A stretch of 64,000 bases of DNA from Lewinellaceae bacterium (GCA_016719605.1 JADJYW010000008.1:1-64000); one strand, 5' to 3'; counted from the stretch's first letter, positions 20,947-30,681 are shown. Program-made: numbers and translations. Notes: generated from the letters alone by a model not told the origin.

Positions 20947-21683
20947 ATTCGTTGCAAACGGGCAATAATGTCATTTTTAGATGCCTTGTTGATCGGAATT
21001 TGCTTTTTCCCAATGTATACACACAAGTCGCCGATTTCTTCCACATGCGCCAGATTGACGAGGTACGATCGGTGTACCCGCATGAGTCCGGGCACGTCGG
21101 CCAGTGTTTCCCCGATTTGCTTGAGCGTCTGGGTAATCAGTATCTCTTTCCCGGGAATCACGAGCCGGCAGTAGTAGTCGTCGGCTTCCAGCCACAGGAT
21201 ATCATCCAGGAACAGCCGTACCAACCGGTCTTTGGATTTGATAAATATCCGGTCTTGAAACAGGTAGGTTTGCTCGGTTTCCGGGGAAAGTGATTCAACA
21301 GGAATAGATTTGGAAGCCTGCCCAATGGCCAGTTCAATGGCGTGTTTCAAATCCTTGCCCCGAAAAGGCTTGCTCAGGAAAGCCGCCGGCATGGTCACCT
21401 TTGCCCGGGCGAACGTGGCTTCATCACTATTGCTGGTCAGAAAAATGACTGGAACAGCGTGTTTCTCCAGAATCATTTTCGTCGTTTCAATACCATCCAA
21501 CGGGCCGTCCAACTGGATGTCCATCAAAATCAGGTCAGGCACCTGCTGTTGCACCACTCCAATCGCCTCTTCGCCGGTGCTGCATTGGCCCGCGATGTCG
21601 AAACCCATATCGGTTAACCGATCTGCCAGATCAGCCGCGATGATGGGTTCGTCTTCTACGATAAGAATTCGGATGTTGTCCAT
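20943..21683 (-). CDS. LytTR-family response regulator
   Basis: 246 residues. The N-terminal receiver has VEDEPIIAADLA, the phospho-acceptor Asp in DLILMDIQLDG (near residue 54), the Thr/Ser switch in FLTSNS and the Lys in LSKPF. The C-terminal LytTR DNA-binding domain (about 145-246) is recognised by DRIFIKSKDRLVRL, DILWLEADDYYCRL, MRVHRSYLVNLAHVEEI and the closing IPINKASKNDI. It is the output partner of the overlapping TPR-HisKA_2 kinase. Targets are not evident from the sequence. The DNA just upstream of its start is filled by the end of the broken PAP2 gene and a 15-bp tandem repeat, so its promoter must lie within or beyond that. Confidence 0.9.
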   Translation of the reverse strand: MDNIRILIVEDEPIIAADLADRLTDMGFDIAGQCSTGEEAIGVVQQQVPDLILMDIQLDGPLDGIETTKMILEKHAVPVIFLTSNSDEATFARAKVTMPAAFLSKPFRGKDLKHAIELAIGQASKSIPVESLSPETEQTYLFQDRIFIKSKDRLVRLFLDDILWLEADDYYCRLVIPGKEILITQTLKQIGETLADVPGLMRVHRSYLVNLAHVEEIGDLCVYIGKKQIPINKASKNDIIARLQRI

Positions 21684-23008
21684 TCAGGGGGCTAAGGTAG
21701 GATGGTTTATTAGTTGGAGGGTTTCTGGTTGGAGGGTTTCTGGTTGGAGGGTGTCTGGTTGGAGGGTTTCTGGTTGGCCCATAAAGCGCATTTTCCTGCG
21801 CGATTTCCTGAAACGAACGAAAAGAGCGGGGCCTGCCGGCAAACTCCGTTCGCCCTTCGTGGGTACGGTCGGTGAATGGGAAGGTGTCGCCCAGAAACGT
21901 GCGGAGTACTTCTGCCGCAGTAGCGCCCATAGCGGCGTGGCCGGAGGGATAAGACGGGAAGGGCGGGGTGTCGTGCAGCGGTGTCCAGACCGGGTTTATA
22001 AGCCGCTTGATGTACGATTCGGGGCGTTCGAGGTTGTATTGATATTTGTTTTTCCAACAGAGCACCATGACATCGGAACTGGCGATAGCCGTTTTCAGGT
22101 ACAGCTCCAGTACCTGCGGGAAAGGCAATTCGCTTTGTGCTACGGCCTGGGTAGTGATGGAAATCCAGCGCCCCATGGGGGATACCGTGAGTCCGGGAAC
22201 ATCGTCGCTCCAGAATTCGGCGATCCACCGGTGCTCATCGGACAGGGGCTTGGACATGGCATAGATTTCCATCGCCTGTGCATAAAAAAGGCGACCCGGT
22301 TTCTTCATCGTACAGAAGGGGCTTGTTTAGCGGCACATCGCCCGCCGAAACCCAAAAGGTGCGTGTCTTGCCCCAGGAGGGCAACAGCGCCGGCATCGGA
22401 TGCGCACCGGTGGGTTGCCAGCAGCCCGCACAGTTTGGCGGCGTATAGCTCCGGTCAAAATTGTACAAAAAACCCTCGTGCCCCATCGTATCCGTAACCG
22501 CCCAGCGCCACACGTCCTGCACCGTTTTTTTGGCATACACAATAGATTGCTGCGCTGCGGCGGCATCGGACTTTATCCGGTGCGCATGTTTAAGTTCGGC
22601 TTCGAGTGCGTTAATTTTATCCTGGAGATACGGCGAAGCCGTCGGGAAAAAATGGCGGGTCATGTCGGCGTAGGCTGCGTTCAGGCTTGCCGGCAGGGAA
22701 AAATTACCGGCATAACGGGGTGCAGCGGGCAGCCCCTCGAAACAGGTATGCAGCCCAATGGCGTTCGGGATGCCCGGAAGCGCAGCCTGCCACGCCGCTA
22801 CGCTCATATACGCCCACATGCGTGCCGTCACCGGAGCGCGGTAGCCGGGTGTGTGGCGTTCCAGTTCGAGCAGGAGCCGGTGCCACTGGAGGGTAACATG
22901 CCTGGCCGCCCGGTATCCCTCCGGTTCCGTTGCGTTTTGCTCACGACAGGCAAACGGTTGCAGGAGCAAAATCAAAAAAAGCAAACCGATGTGGAGCGTC
23001 TTTCTCAT
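21631..23008 (-). pseudogene. PAP2/vanadium-haloperoxidase-like lipoprotein, frameshifted and C-terminally truncated
   Basis: Paralogue of the intact gene at 25352-26728. The N-terminal frame (23008 to about 22290) begins with a lipoprotein-like signal (MRKTLHIGLLFLILLLQPFAC). At the plus-strand A6 run 22284-22289 the frame shifts by one base and continues as FYAQAMEIYAMSKPLSDE and so on. Domain 1 (KYQYNLERP, matching Kx6RP) and domain 2 (YPSGHAAMG) of the PAP2/vanadate site are present. Domain 3 (SRx5Hx3D), with the catalytic His, is missing: after QENALYGP the frame runs into the 15-bp tandem repeat and an unrelated tail, ending at 21631. Even with the frameshift corrected it should be inactive. 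It starts 20 bp after the OmpR-linked histidine kinase, so it was probably the third gene of that operon. Confidence 0.8.
21713..21772. repeat. Tandem repeat, 4 x 15 bp
   Basis: Four head-to-tail copies of GTTGGAGGGTTTCTG (the third has one mismatch), followed by a partial fifth. They are read in frame at the end of the upstream PAP2 frame as repeats of PPTRN. They replace the C-terminus that the intact paralogue has. Confidence 0.9.
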
Positions 23009-23028
23009 GGTGCAATTCGGTTTTCAGT

Positions 23029-24411
23029 TCAGGAAATATCGTTGATCACAGCCGACTGAAAATTCATGCGGAAAATAGTGCCGCGCCCCTCGCGGGACAA
23101 TACTTCCAAACCAATCCGGTGCAGTTTCAGGATGCTGTCCACAAGGGAAAGCCCGATCCCGGTGCCTTTGACCCGGCGGCCTTCGGCGCCCCGGTAAAAC
23201 GGCTGAAAAATCAGTTGGCGGTCTTCGGGGGTGATACCGGGCCCGCTGTCTGCAATTTCCACCTGGTGCGAGCCTCCGGGTTGTACCAAAAAACGCACCT
23301 GCACGCGGTGGTCGGGGGAGTATTTGCAGCCGTTGTCCATCAGGTTCAGGAATGCCAGGTTCAGGAGTTGTTCGTTTCCGAGTACGCAAAGGTGCTCCTC
23401 ACTTTCCGGCGCGCCTTCCATGTCGAAGGTGATGTGGTAGTCGGGGTGGCGGCGCAGGATAGCGTCGCGGGTATGCAACAGGGCCTCATCGAGCCGCACC
23501 GGCTGAAAAGCAATGGCTGCGCCCTCGGAATGCACTTTGGCCAACTGGAGCAGGTTTTCGGATACCTCGTTCAGGTTGCGGGCGTCTTCCAGAATGGACG
23601 CGAGGGTTTCCTCGTATTCGCCGGGCGTGCGTTTTTTACCCAGCGCCACTTCGAGTTGGGCGATGATGACGGACAGCGGGTTTTTGAGTTCGTGCGAGAC
23701 ATTGGAAATGAAGTTTTTCTGCATTCGGAAAGCCAGTTCGATACGATCGAGCAGGCGGTTGAACGTAGCGGCGAGTCGGGCAATTTCGTCGCGGTTGCCG
23801 GGGGTTTGCAGGCGCGTTTGCAACTGAGCGGGATGGATGTGATCCACCTGCCCGACAATGCGCGACACCGGCGCCAAAGCCTGCCCGGCAAAAATCCAGC
23901 CGCCAGCAGCCACAATACCAACCCCCAATAAAAATGCTGCGATCAGGATGTTGCGCAATTGAGCCAGTTCCTCCGAATTGAAGGTCGCCTCCACGATAAT
24001 CACATACTCCTGCCCCCCCCGAACCCGGTGCAAAATGCCCAGGGCATGCCGGTCATCCTGCTGGAAACGATACTCCGACTGCTGTTTGATTTGCCCAAAA
24101 ACAGATGCTGCCGGCATGTCTGCATCATGGTTGAACGAGAACACGCGGCGCTGCCTGGAATTGTAAATCGCAATGTTCTCGCTGAACGGCAGGCGGTTTG
24201 CCGACATGGGCCGGTCGTCCTCCACGGTCAATTGAACGCTGGTGTCGTGTAGCACCATCTCGGCCGTCATCAGCGCCTTGGAACGCAGGTGGTTGTAAAA
24301 CTCCTCCTCGGTGATATGCCGGAATTTGGCATAAATAAAATACAGCGACAACAGCAGGATGCCGGCCACAATGGCGATGAACTGCAAGGTGAGTTTTGTA
24401 CGAATTTGCAT
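23029..24411 (-). CDS. HAMP sensor histidine kinase
   Basis: 460 residues. Transmembrane helix 1 (about 8-27), a periplasmic sensor of about 130 residues, transmembrane helix 2 (LIAAFLLGVGIVAAGGWIF), a HAMP linker, then HisKA with the phospho-His in FISNVSHELKNPLSVI. The ATPase domain has the N-box NLAFLNLMDNGCKYSP, G1 ADSGPGITPED and G2 GTGIGLSLV. This is the CusS/ArlS-like classic layout and it pairs with the OmpR-type regulator encoded just upstream (24493-25170). The signal is unknown. The gap between the two genes is filled by a repeat hairpin rather than a recognisable ribosome binding site. Confidence 0.9.
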   Translation of the reverse strand: MQIRTKLTLQFIAIVAGILLLSLYFIYAKFRHITEEEFYNHLRSKALMTAEMVLHDTSVQLTVEDDRPMSANRLPFSENIAIYNSRQRRVFSFNHDADMPAASVFGQIKQQSEYRFQQDDRHALGILHRVRGGQEYVIIVEATFNSEELAQLRNILIAAFLLGVGIVAAGGWIFAGQALAPVSRIVGQVDHIHPAQLQTRLQTPGNRDEIARLAATFNRLLDRIELAFRMQKNFISNVSHELKNPLSVIIAQLEVALGKKRTPGEYEETLASILEDARNLNEVSENLLQLAKVHSEGAAIAFQPVRLDEALLHTRDAILRRHPDYHITFDMEGAPESEEHLCVLGNEQLLNLAFLNLMDNGCKYSPDHRVQVRFLVQPGGSHQVEIADSGPGITPEDRQLIFQPFYRGAEGRRVKGTGIGLSLVDSILKLHRIGLEVLSREGRGTIFRMNFQSAVINDIS

Positions 24412-24416
24412 CGAAA

Positions 24417-24491
24417 GTTGGAAGGTTGGAAGGTTAGAAGGTTGGAAGGTTAGAAGGTTGCTGGTTGCGCAACCTTCTAACCTTCCAACCT
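24417..24491. repeat. Tandem 8-mer repeats folding into a 22-bp hairpin
   Basis: A series of AGGTTGGA/AGGTTAGA units ends in an arm at 24439-24460 whose perfect 22-nt reverse complement lies at 24470-24491, with a 9-nt loop. On the minus strand it begins directly after the TAG stop of the OmpR-type regulator and ends just before the kinase start. It could be a terminator or attenuator that reduces kinase expression relative to the regulator. Confidence 0.8.
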
Positions 24492-24492
24492 C

Positions 24493-25170
24493 CTAACCTT
24501 CTTTCAAAATATAGCCGTTTTTAAACTGCGTGTGGATCAGTTTGGTGTCGAAGTCTCGGTCTACTTTTTTGCGCAGGAAATTGACATAAACCTCAATGAC
24601 GTTGGTGCCGGTGTCGAAGTCAAGATTCCAGACTTTTTCCGAGATTTCCTGCTTGGAGATGACGCGCATGGGGTTTTTCAGGAAATACTCCATGAGGGCG
24701 AACTCCTTGGGCGTGAGCGGAATTTTGCGTTCGGCCCGGTAGAATTCACGGGTTTGCAGGTCCATGATCACATCCGCGAAGCGCAGTTCGAGCAGGGCCT
24801 GATAGCTGTCTACCGGACGGCGGGCGAGGGCATGGACGCGCAGGAGCAGTTCGCGGAATTCAAAGGGTTTGGTCAGGTAGTCGTCGGCGCCGGCATCAAA
24901 TCCGGCCACTTTGTCGTCCATTTGGCCGAGGGCGGTGAGCAGGAGCACGGGCGTCCGGTTACCTTCGTCGCGGATTTGGCGGGTCAGGTCAATACCGTTC
25001 ATACCGGGCATGACGACATCGGAGATGATCACGGCATATCCGCTGGATTGGGACATGCGTTTGCCGAGAAGGCCATCCGGGGCAAAATCCACAGCGATCT
25101 GGTGCTCCTCCAAACCTTTTTTGATGGAGCGTGCCAGTTTAGGCTCGTCTTCGATGAGTAGTATGCGCAT
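24493..25170 (-). CDS. OmpR/PhoB-family response regulator
   Basis: 225 residues from MRILLIEDEPKL (ATG at 25170, chosen because the receiver begins immediately). Receiver: acidic pair IEDEP, phospho-acceptor Asp in AVIISDVVMPGMNG, switch residue in LLLTALG, Lys in LTKPFEF. C-terminal winged-helix trans_reg_C domain with KIPLTPKEFALMEYF, VISKQEISEKVW and NVIEVYVNFLRKKVD. It is the cognate partner of the HAMP kinase downstream. It is divergent from an intact PAP2 lipoprotein gene and is followed in its own operon by a broken one, so control of PAP2 phosphatase/haloperoxidase expression is a reasonable guess. Confidence 0.92.
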   Translation of the reverse strand: MRILLIEDEPKLARSIKKGLEEHQIAVDFAPDGLLGKRMSQSSGYAVIISDVVMPGMNGIDLTRQIRDEGNRTPVLLLTALGQMDDKVAGFDAGADDYLTKPFEFRELLLRVHALARRPVDSYQALLELRFADVIMDLQTREFYRAERKIPLTPKEFALMEYFLKNPMRVISKQEISEKVWNLDFDTGTNVIEVYVNFLRKKVDRDFDTKLIHTQFKNGYILKEG

Positions 25171-25351
25171 AAGGGTAGCAAGATTAGGTACACTCCCGGA
25201 CAAATCCGTTCCACTTTTGGTATTCAGGCAGTGATCCACTGCTTTTTAAGCACTTTTTAAAATGAAAAGATACTGGTTGGCCCTGCTTTTGATTCAAGGG
25301 AGCGGTATTGCACAACCATTTATCAATTCATCTAACTTGAATTTTATTCCA

Positions 25352-26728
25352 ATGAAAAATCTTCACCTTGTACGTCTGCTGGCTTTTCTGCTCGTAACCA
25401 GTTGGGTCTGGTCTTCTTGCGGCGACGGCACCCCGGAATTAGTTGAAAAAGGGGCAAGTGCCTATCAAAACGAGGCCGCTTTATCCTGGAATCTTTTGTT
25501 CACGGAGGTAGAGCGTCATGCTGCCGGCTACCGGCCCGGCCCGGCCCCGCGCGCTTTGGGCTACCTGGGTTTTGCCGCTTACGAGGCGTGCATCCCCGGT
25601 ATGCCGAAGTACAACTCGCTGGCGCCGCTGTTTTCGGGTATTTCAATTCCATCTGCTGAATCCGGCGAGTACCACTGGCCAACGGTGGTGAATGCCTCGT
25701 ACGGATACCTGATGCCTCGTTTCCTTGAGGGTGTTTCTGCTGATTTAAAACTGAAAATGACCACACTGGAAGCACAGTTGGAAAGCAAATACCAGGCCGA
25801 AACCACGCCGGAAATTTTTGAGCGCTCGCGCCGGCACGGCCGGGATGTAGCCAAAGCCGTGTGGGAATGGTCCGTCACCGACGTACACGGCCACGAAGCC
25901 TATAAGGATCCGTTCCGCGGTTACGACTGGCAGGCCAAAGTAACAGGGCCGCATTCCTGGAAGCCGACCTTCCCCGGACCCGGCAACGGCATGTTCCCCT
26001 ACTGGGGGCAGGTGCGCACGTTCGCGTTGCCCGCAACGGAAAAAGTTTGCCGCCAGCCGCTGCCGTACAGCGAGTCGCCTAATTCTCAAATTTACTCTCA
26101 GGCCATTGAGGTGTATGCGCAAAATACGCCGACGATGTCGTATGAAGCGGAGTGGGTTGCCGAATTCTGGAGCGACGACCTGCTCAACCTTACCTTCAGC
26201 CCGCCTGCCCGGTGGATTGCCGTTGCCAACCAGGTTGTTGATCACGAGCACGCCTCGCTCGAAACGGCTATCGAAGCGTACGCCAAAGTCGGCATGGCCA
26301 TCAACGATGCCGGCGTTGGCTGCTGGAATTCCAAGTACCACTACAATGTGGAGCGCCCGCAGTCGTACATCCGCCGTTTGATTGACCCGAACTGGAACAC
26401 CAATCTCGACAACCCGCTCACCGGCGAAAACAGCCTCACGCCGTCGTTCCCGGCCTACCCGTCGGGGCACGCTACGTTTGGCGCTGCCGGTGCAGAAGCA
26501 CTTGCCAGTGTGTTTGGCTACGCTTATGCCATGACCGATCGTTGCCACGAGAACCGGTTCGAGTTTGTTGGTACCCCGCGGGCATTCGGCAGTTTTTATG
26601 AAATGGCGCTTGAAAACGCCTGGTCGCGTGTGCCGCTGGGCGTGCACTTCCGCATGGATAGCGAAGAAGGCATGCGCTACGGCACCGTCATCGGTCGCCA
26701 TGTAAACAACTTGCCCTGGAAGAAATAA
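25352..26728 (+). CDS. PAP2-superfamily vanadium-dependent haloperoxidase/phosphatase lipoprotein
   Basis: 458 residues from the ATG at 25352, chosen because it gives a lipoprotein signal (MKNLHLVRLLAFLLV ... WSSC, Cys 23). All three vanadate/phosphate-binding motifs are present: KYHYNVERP (Kx6RP, near 328), YPSGHATFG (near 370) and SRVPLGVHFRMD (SRx5Hx3D, near 425). It should therefore be catalytically competent as a vanadium haloperoxidase or an acid phosphatase; sequence alone cannot decide which. The protein is probably anchored in the outer membrane or periplasm. It is divergent from the OmpR-type regulator and paralogous to the broken copy at 21631-23008. A 15-bp-stem hairpin lies 20 bp after its stop. 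Confidence 0.9.
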   Translation: MKNLHLVRLLAFLLVTSWVWSSCGDGTPELVEKGASAYQNEAALSWNLLFTEVERHAAGYRPGPAPRALGYLGFAAYEACIPGMPKYNSLAPLFSGISIPSAESGEYHWPTVVNASYGYLMPRFLEGVSADLKLKMTTLEAQLESKYQAETTPEIFERSRRHGRDVAKAVWEWSVTDVHGHEAYKDPFRGYDWQAKVTGPHSWKPTFPGPGNGMFPYWGQVRTFALPATEKVCRQPLPYSESPNSQIYSQAIEVYAQNTPTMSYEAEWVAEFWSDDLLNLTFSPPARWIAVANQVVDHEHASLETAIEAYAKVGMAINDAGVGCWNSKYHYNVERPQSYIRRLIDPNWNTNLDNPLTGENSLTPSFPAYPSGHATFGAAGAEALASVFGYAYAMTDRCHENRFEFVGTPRAFGSFYEMALENAWSRVPLGVHFRMDSEEGMRYGTVIGRHVNNLPWKK

Positions 26729-26748
26729 AAAACAGACTACGCTTATGC

Positions 26749-26780
26749 AGACCTTCCAGGTTTGAAAACCTGGAAGGTCT
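26749..26780. terminator. Perfect 15-bp palindromic hairpin
   Basis: Arms at 26749-26763 and 26766-26780 are perfect reverse complements around a 2-nt loop, centred on CAGGTTT/AAACCTG. It lies between the PAP2 stop and the MORN lipoprotein. There is no clear U-tract, so it may be a repeat element with terminator-like effect. It is the same family as the hairpin inside the HTCC gene at 51528-51560. Confidence 0.6.
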
Positions 26781-26804
26781 TGTCGCGTCCGCATACACCA
26801 CCTC

Positions 26805-27302
26805 ATGCCCAACAATCTTTTTTCGGTAGCCCTCATTTTTGGAAGTGCTTTGTTCTTTTCCTCCTGCGAACAAACGCCGCAAGTTCCCCAGCCGGTAGAC
26901 AAAACAGAAAAATACGGTACCGGCGCCGTATCCCGCCGCTACCAGGAAATCGGCGGCAAAAAGGAGGGACTGATGACCGACTACTATTCCGACGGCCGCC
27001 TCAAGGCCGAACGCCGGTTTGAAAATGACCAACAAACCGGACGCACGGTACTGTACTACCCCGACGGCGCAATCAAGGAAGTTCAATACTACCAGAACGG
27101 CAAAAAAGAAGGTGGCGACACACTTTTTTACGAAAACGGCCGCGTACAATTTGTCGTGGAGTTTCACGAGGAAAAGAAAAACGGCTACCTGCGCAAGTGG
27201 TCGCCCGAAGGCGAACTGGTGTTTGAGGCCAGATATGTAATGGATTCTTTAGTGGAGGTGAAAGGCAAATCGGTGCGGACGGATTCGGTCGGGGTTAAGT
27301 GA
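26805..27302 (+). CDS. MORN-repeat (YwqK-like) lipoprotein
   Basis: 165 residues. Lipoprotein signal MPNNLFSVALIFGSALFFSSC with Cys 21. The body consists of three to four variants of the MORN/YwqK-type repeat, each roughly KxGxxxxYYxxGxxKxxxxF (for example GLMTDYYSDGRLKAERRFEN, GRTVLYYPDGAIKEVQYY, GDTLFYENGRVQFVVEF). Such repeats are common in Bacteroidota surface lipoproteins. The function is not established, and the family name 'antitoxin' attached to some members should not be taken literally here. No toxin gene is adjacent. It follows the PAP2 lipoprotein on the same strand. Confidence 0.75.
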   Translation: MPNNLFSVALIFGSALFFSSCEQTPQVPQPVDKTEKYGTGAVSRRYQEIGGKKEGLMTDYYSDGRLKAERRFENDQQTGRTVLYYPDGAIKEVQYYQNGKKEGGDTLFYENGRVQFVVEFHEEKKNGYLRKWSPEGELVFEARYVMDSLVEVKGKSVRTDSVGVK

Positions 27303-27372
27303 ACCCGCGGGTTTTGTACTATTCTTAAGCACACCTTAATCCCGGTTTTTCGGAGCCATCGGGCGGCATCGG

Positions 27373-27380
27373 TACCTTTG
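27373..27380 (+). promoter_or_regulatory. -7 box (TACCTTTG) for the FecA-like receptor gene
   Basis: TACCTTTG matches the Bacteroidota -7 consensus TAnnTTTG and lies about 75 bp upstream of the receptor start at 27456, within a gene-free stretch (27303-27455). No convincing -33 TTG was seen at the ideal distance. Confidence 0.5.
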
Positions 27381-27455
27381 CCGCCGCTTTTTACCTATTC
27401 TGTAGTTGGAACACTACCGCGGCTAAAATTTCTCTGAAATCAATAAGAAACAACC

Positions 27456-29639
27456 ATGTTCAAACAATGCGCACTGCTGCTGCTGTCGGTCGTTGCGGCA
27501 GTTTCGCTTTTTGCACAACAGGTTCCGGACTCCCTGCGTAATCAGGTTCTTCGGGAAATTTCCGTAAAAACACAACGCGAAACCATCCTGCGCCTGCCTG
27601 CCGTTCAGGGCGCCTACCTCTGGGCCGGAAAAAAAAGCGAAGTCATCAGCCTGTCCAACATGGACGTGAACATTGCCGAAAAAACGCCGCGCCAGGTGTT
27701 TGCTAAAGTCCCCGGCGTGTTTGTGTACGACATGGATGGTACCGGCAATCAGACCAATATCTCCACGCGCAGCCTGGATCCGCACCGGGGCTGGGAATAC
27801 AACATCCGCACCAACGGCCTGATGACCAACTCCGACCTCTACGGTTACCCGGCCAGCCATTTCAGCCTGCCCTTCGAGGCGGTGGAACGCATCGAACTGG
27901 TGCGCGGCACCGGCGCACTGCAATACGGCGCCCAGTTTGGCGGCATGCTGAACTACGTCGTCAAACAACCCGATACCACGCGGGCATTTGGCGCGGAGTC
28001 CATTAACTCCGCCGGCTCCTTCGGGCTGCTCAGCACCTACAATGCTGTGGGCGGCAAAGTGGGCAAGTGGCAATACTACGCCTTTTATTCCCGGCGCGTG
28101 TCCGATGGTTACCGCGACAACAGCGCCTCGGACTATGACGGGCAAGGCCTGGTTTTGACCTGCACACCGTCGGAAAAATTGACCCTCCGGGCGGAGGTAT
28201 TCCGCTCCAATTACCTGTACCGCATTCCTGGTCCGCTGACGGACGCCCAGTTTGCCGGCAATCCGCGGCAGGCGACCCGCGCGCGCAACTATTTCAACCC
28301 CGAACTGGTGCTGCCCGCCTTGTCGGCCGAGTGGCAGATCGGCCCCAAAACCCGGCTCCGTTGGACGGCTTCGGGCCTGCTGGGGAGCGTCGGAGCGTGC
28401 AGTTCGACCGGCCCGCCACCGTGCGCGACACGATCAGCCACAGCACGCTGGCCTACGGCGAACGGCAAGTGGATATTGATCGGTTTCGGAGTTTCACCAC
28501 AGAACTGCGGCTGTTGCAGGAATATGCACTGTTTGGAGAAACATCCGCCCTCTCCGCCGGTATTCAGTACATACACAACGATTTGAACCGCCGCCAACAG
28601 GGAAAAGGAACCACCGGATCGGACTACGACCTGCACATTTCGGGCGCCGGCTGGGGACGCGATTTGCTGTTTAAAACCCGCAACACGGCTGTGTTTTTGG
28701 AAAACAAATTTCAGGTAACGCCACGGCTGTTTTTCAGCCCGGCCGTGCGCGTGGAACTGGGTACTTCCAACATGTCGGGCAGCGTATCCTACCTGCCGGC
28801 AGTGGATGTGCCGACAACAATCAAGCGGCATTTTCCGCTCTTTGGCGTAAACGCCGGCTACACGATCAATGCCTGGCAAAGCCTGTATGCCGGCTGGTCG
28901 CAGGCCTACCGTCCGGTGTTGTTCAAGGATATCATTCCGGGCAATTTTTATGAGCGCACCGACCCGGACATGAAAGACGCATCGGGCTACAACCTGGAAC
29001 TCGGCTGGCGGGGCACGGCCGGCAGATTCAAATGGGACGTGTGCGCTTTCAGCCTGCGCTACAACAACCGCCCGGGCAGCCTGACTACTTATTCCGACCT
29101 GCTGGATACAGTTATTTTGTTCCGCACCAATATCGGCGACTCGCGCACCCACGGCCTGGAACTGTTCGCCGAGTACGGTTTCCGTTTTTCCGAACACTGG
29201 TACGCCGGTGTATTCACCTCCACTTCCTGGTTCGATGCGCGTTATCTCGGCGATTCGGTACGCATCAGCAGCGCCGAAAACCGCAGTATCAAAGGTAACC
29301 GCCTCGAAAGCGCCCCGCAGTGGATTAGCCGCAACGGGCTGAACATCAAGTACAAAATACTGAGCGCCTCGCTGCTGTACAGCTACACCGCCGAGTCGTA
29401 CGCCGACCCGCTCAACACCCGCACGCCCAACGCCACCGGAGCCGTAGGCATCGTGCCGGCTTACGGGCTGCTCGACCTGAATGCTTCGTGCCGCCTGCTG
29501 CACAACCTGACCCTGCGCCTGAGTGTGAACAACCTGACCAACCGGCAGTACTTCACCAAGCGCCCGGCTTTTTACCCCGGCCGGGTGTGTGGCCGTCGGA
29601 CGGACGGAGTGTGGTGGTGACGATGCAGGTGGGGATTTG
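27456..29639 (+). CDS. FecA-like TonB-dependent outer-membrane receptor, frameshifted
   Basis: About 727 codons. Signal peptide MFKQCALLLLSVVAAVSLFAQ, then a plug domain (SNMDVNIAEKTPRQVFAKVP, TNISTRSLDPHRGWEYNIR, ERIELVRGTGALQYG) and a 22-strand-type barrel. The plug resembles ferric-citrate/siderophore receptors (FecA group); there is no N-terminal signalling domain and no carboxypeptidase-like domain. The frame shifts twice. The first is near 28383, where a G4 run should be G5 (GLLG/ERRSVQFDR). The second is near 29582, where the C/G run in the last strand should give FYPGPGVWPSDGR and end VVVTMQVGI at 29639. Both are homopolymer-type single-base changes in otherwise well-preserved sequence, so assembly error is likely. 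A TAnnTTTG promoter lies upstream. The substrate is inferred from family only. Confidence 0.75.
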
Positions 29640-29661
29640 AGTTTCAGGAAGCAAGCCTGAG

Positions 29662-30657
29662 TTAGGTGCGGATAAGTTTGGTGGGAATCTTGATGATGTT
29701 GCTGTCCGTGGCGGACACATCGTCGCGCATGATCTCAAACAAATGCGCCATAGCTGTTTGGCCAATTTCGTGGCCGGAATGCAGTACGTACGTAATCGGA
29801 ACATTCAGAAAGTTGGGCATCAGGCCATCGCTAAAACAGACAATCCGGCATTTCGGGAACCCATTGTTTTGATAAACTTCGAGTGCTGCCACGGCACCGA
29901 GCAGCACCTCATCGCTCATGGCGAACAGGCCGTCGGGGGAAAATCCACTTGCCAGAACCTCTTGTGTCCGGCGCATGCTTTGATCGGAACTATCGGCAAA
30001 AATGATGCGCATTTCTGCCGGATGTCCGGAAAGTGCGTGCTCGAAACCGGACTGTCGTTTTTGGGTGATATTTAAGTTCGGATCACCAAATACGCCCAAA
30101 ATACGCGTGCAACCGGCTGTTTTGAGGGTGTGGGCGATAGAAGCCGCTGCATCGAAGTCATCAATGACGACCGCCTGCTGATTGGCGGTTTCGATAATTT
30201 TGTCAAAAAAAACGATGGGTATTTCGGCTTCCCGAAGCAGGTCGAAGTGTTCGAGATTTTTGGTTTCCCCGGTGAGTGCGACCAGCAAACCGTCCACGTT
30301 GTTTTCAAAACAAATCTGAACATTTTCAATTTCCCGCTCCAGACTGTCGGAAGAATGCAGCACGATTAGGCTGTATCCTTTGGCGCGTGCCACCCCCTCT
30401 GCGCCTTTGATGATAGAAGGGAAAAAGAACATATTGATCTGGGGGACGATCAGTCCAATCAGGCGGCTGCGGCGGTTTCTGAAACTTACTGCCAGTCGAT
30501 TGGGGCGATACCCCAATTGGTTGGCCAGAGCCTGCACCCGGGTTTTGAGGTCTTCGCCCACATCCGGGTGGTTGTTCAGTGCCCGACTGATCGTGGATGG
30601 ATTGACGCCAAATTGCCGGGCCAAATCTTTTATGGTCGTACGTTTCACTGCGGACAT
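29662..30657 (-). CDS. LacI/GalR-family transcriptional regulator
   Basis: 331 residues. N-terminal LacI helix-turn-helix (TTIKDLARQFGVNPSTISRA) and hinge helix (RVQALANQLGYRPNRLA), then a periplasmic-binding-like sugar sensor with IGLIVPQINMFFFPSIIKGA, NVDGLLVALTGET, GCTRILGVFGDPN and GLFAMSDEVLLGAVAAL. It is divergent from the TonB receptor/glycosidase/kinase/transporter operon, with two tandem LacI-type operators between them. It is therefore most likely the local repressor (or activator) responding to the sugar taken up by that operon. The effector is unknown. Confidence 0.92.
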   Translation of the reverse strand: MSAVKRTTIKDLARQFGVNPSTISRALNNHPDVGEDLKTRVQALANQLGYRPNRLAVSFRNRRSRLIGLIVPQINMFFFPSIIKGAEGVARAKGYSLIVLHSSDSLEREIENVQICFENNVDGLLVALTGETKNLEHFDLLREAEIPIVFFDKIIETANQQAVVIDDFDAAASIAHTLKTAGCTRILGVFGDPNLNITQKRQSGFEHALSGHPAEMRIIFADSSDQSMRRTQEVLASGFSPDGLFAMSDEVLLGAVAALEVYQNNGFPKCRIVCFSDGLMPNFLNVPITYVLHSGHEIGQTAMAHLFEIMRDDVSATDSNIIKIPTKLIRT

Positions 30658-30681
30658 TGGTTAGTGCTTCCGGGGGAGGCT

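Noticed and set aside
21713..21772. Possible CRISPR-like array
   Set aside because: The units are contiguous 15-bp repeats without spacers, and no cas genes are present.
25745..26902. 385-codon minus-strand frame opposite the PAP2 gene
   Set aside because: The plus-strand frame has all three PAP2 motifs and a lipoprotein signal; the minus frame has nothing.
26805..27302. Toxin-antitoxin system suggested by the YwqK-type repeats
   Set aside because: The protein is a lipoprotein with MORN-like repeats and no adjacent toxin gene; the name is a family label only.
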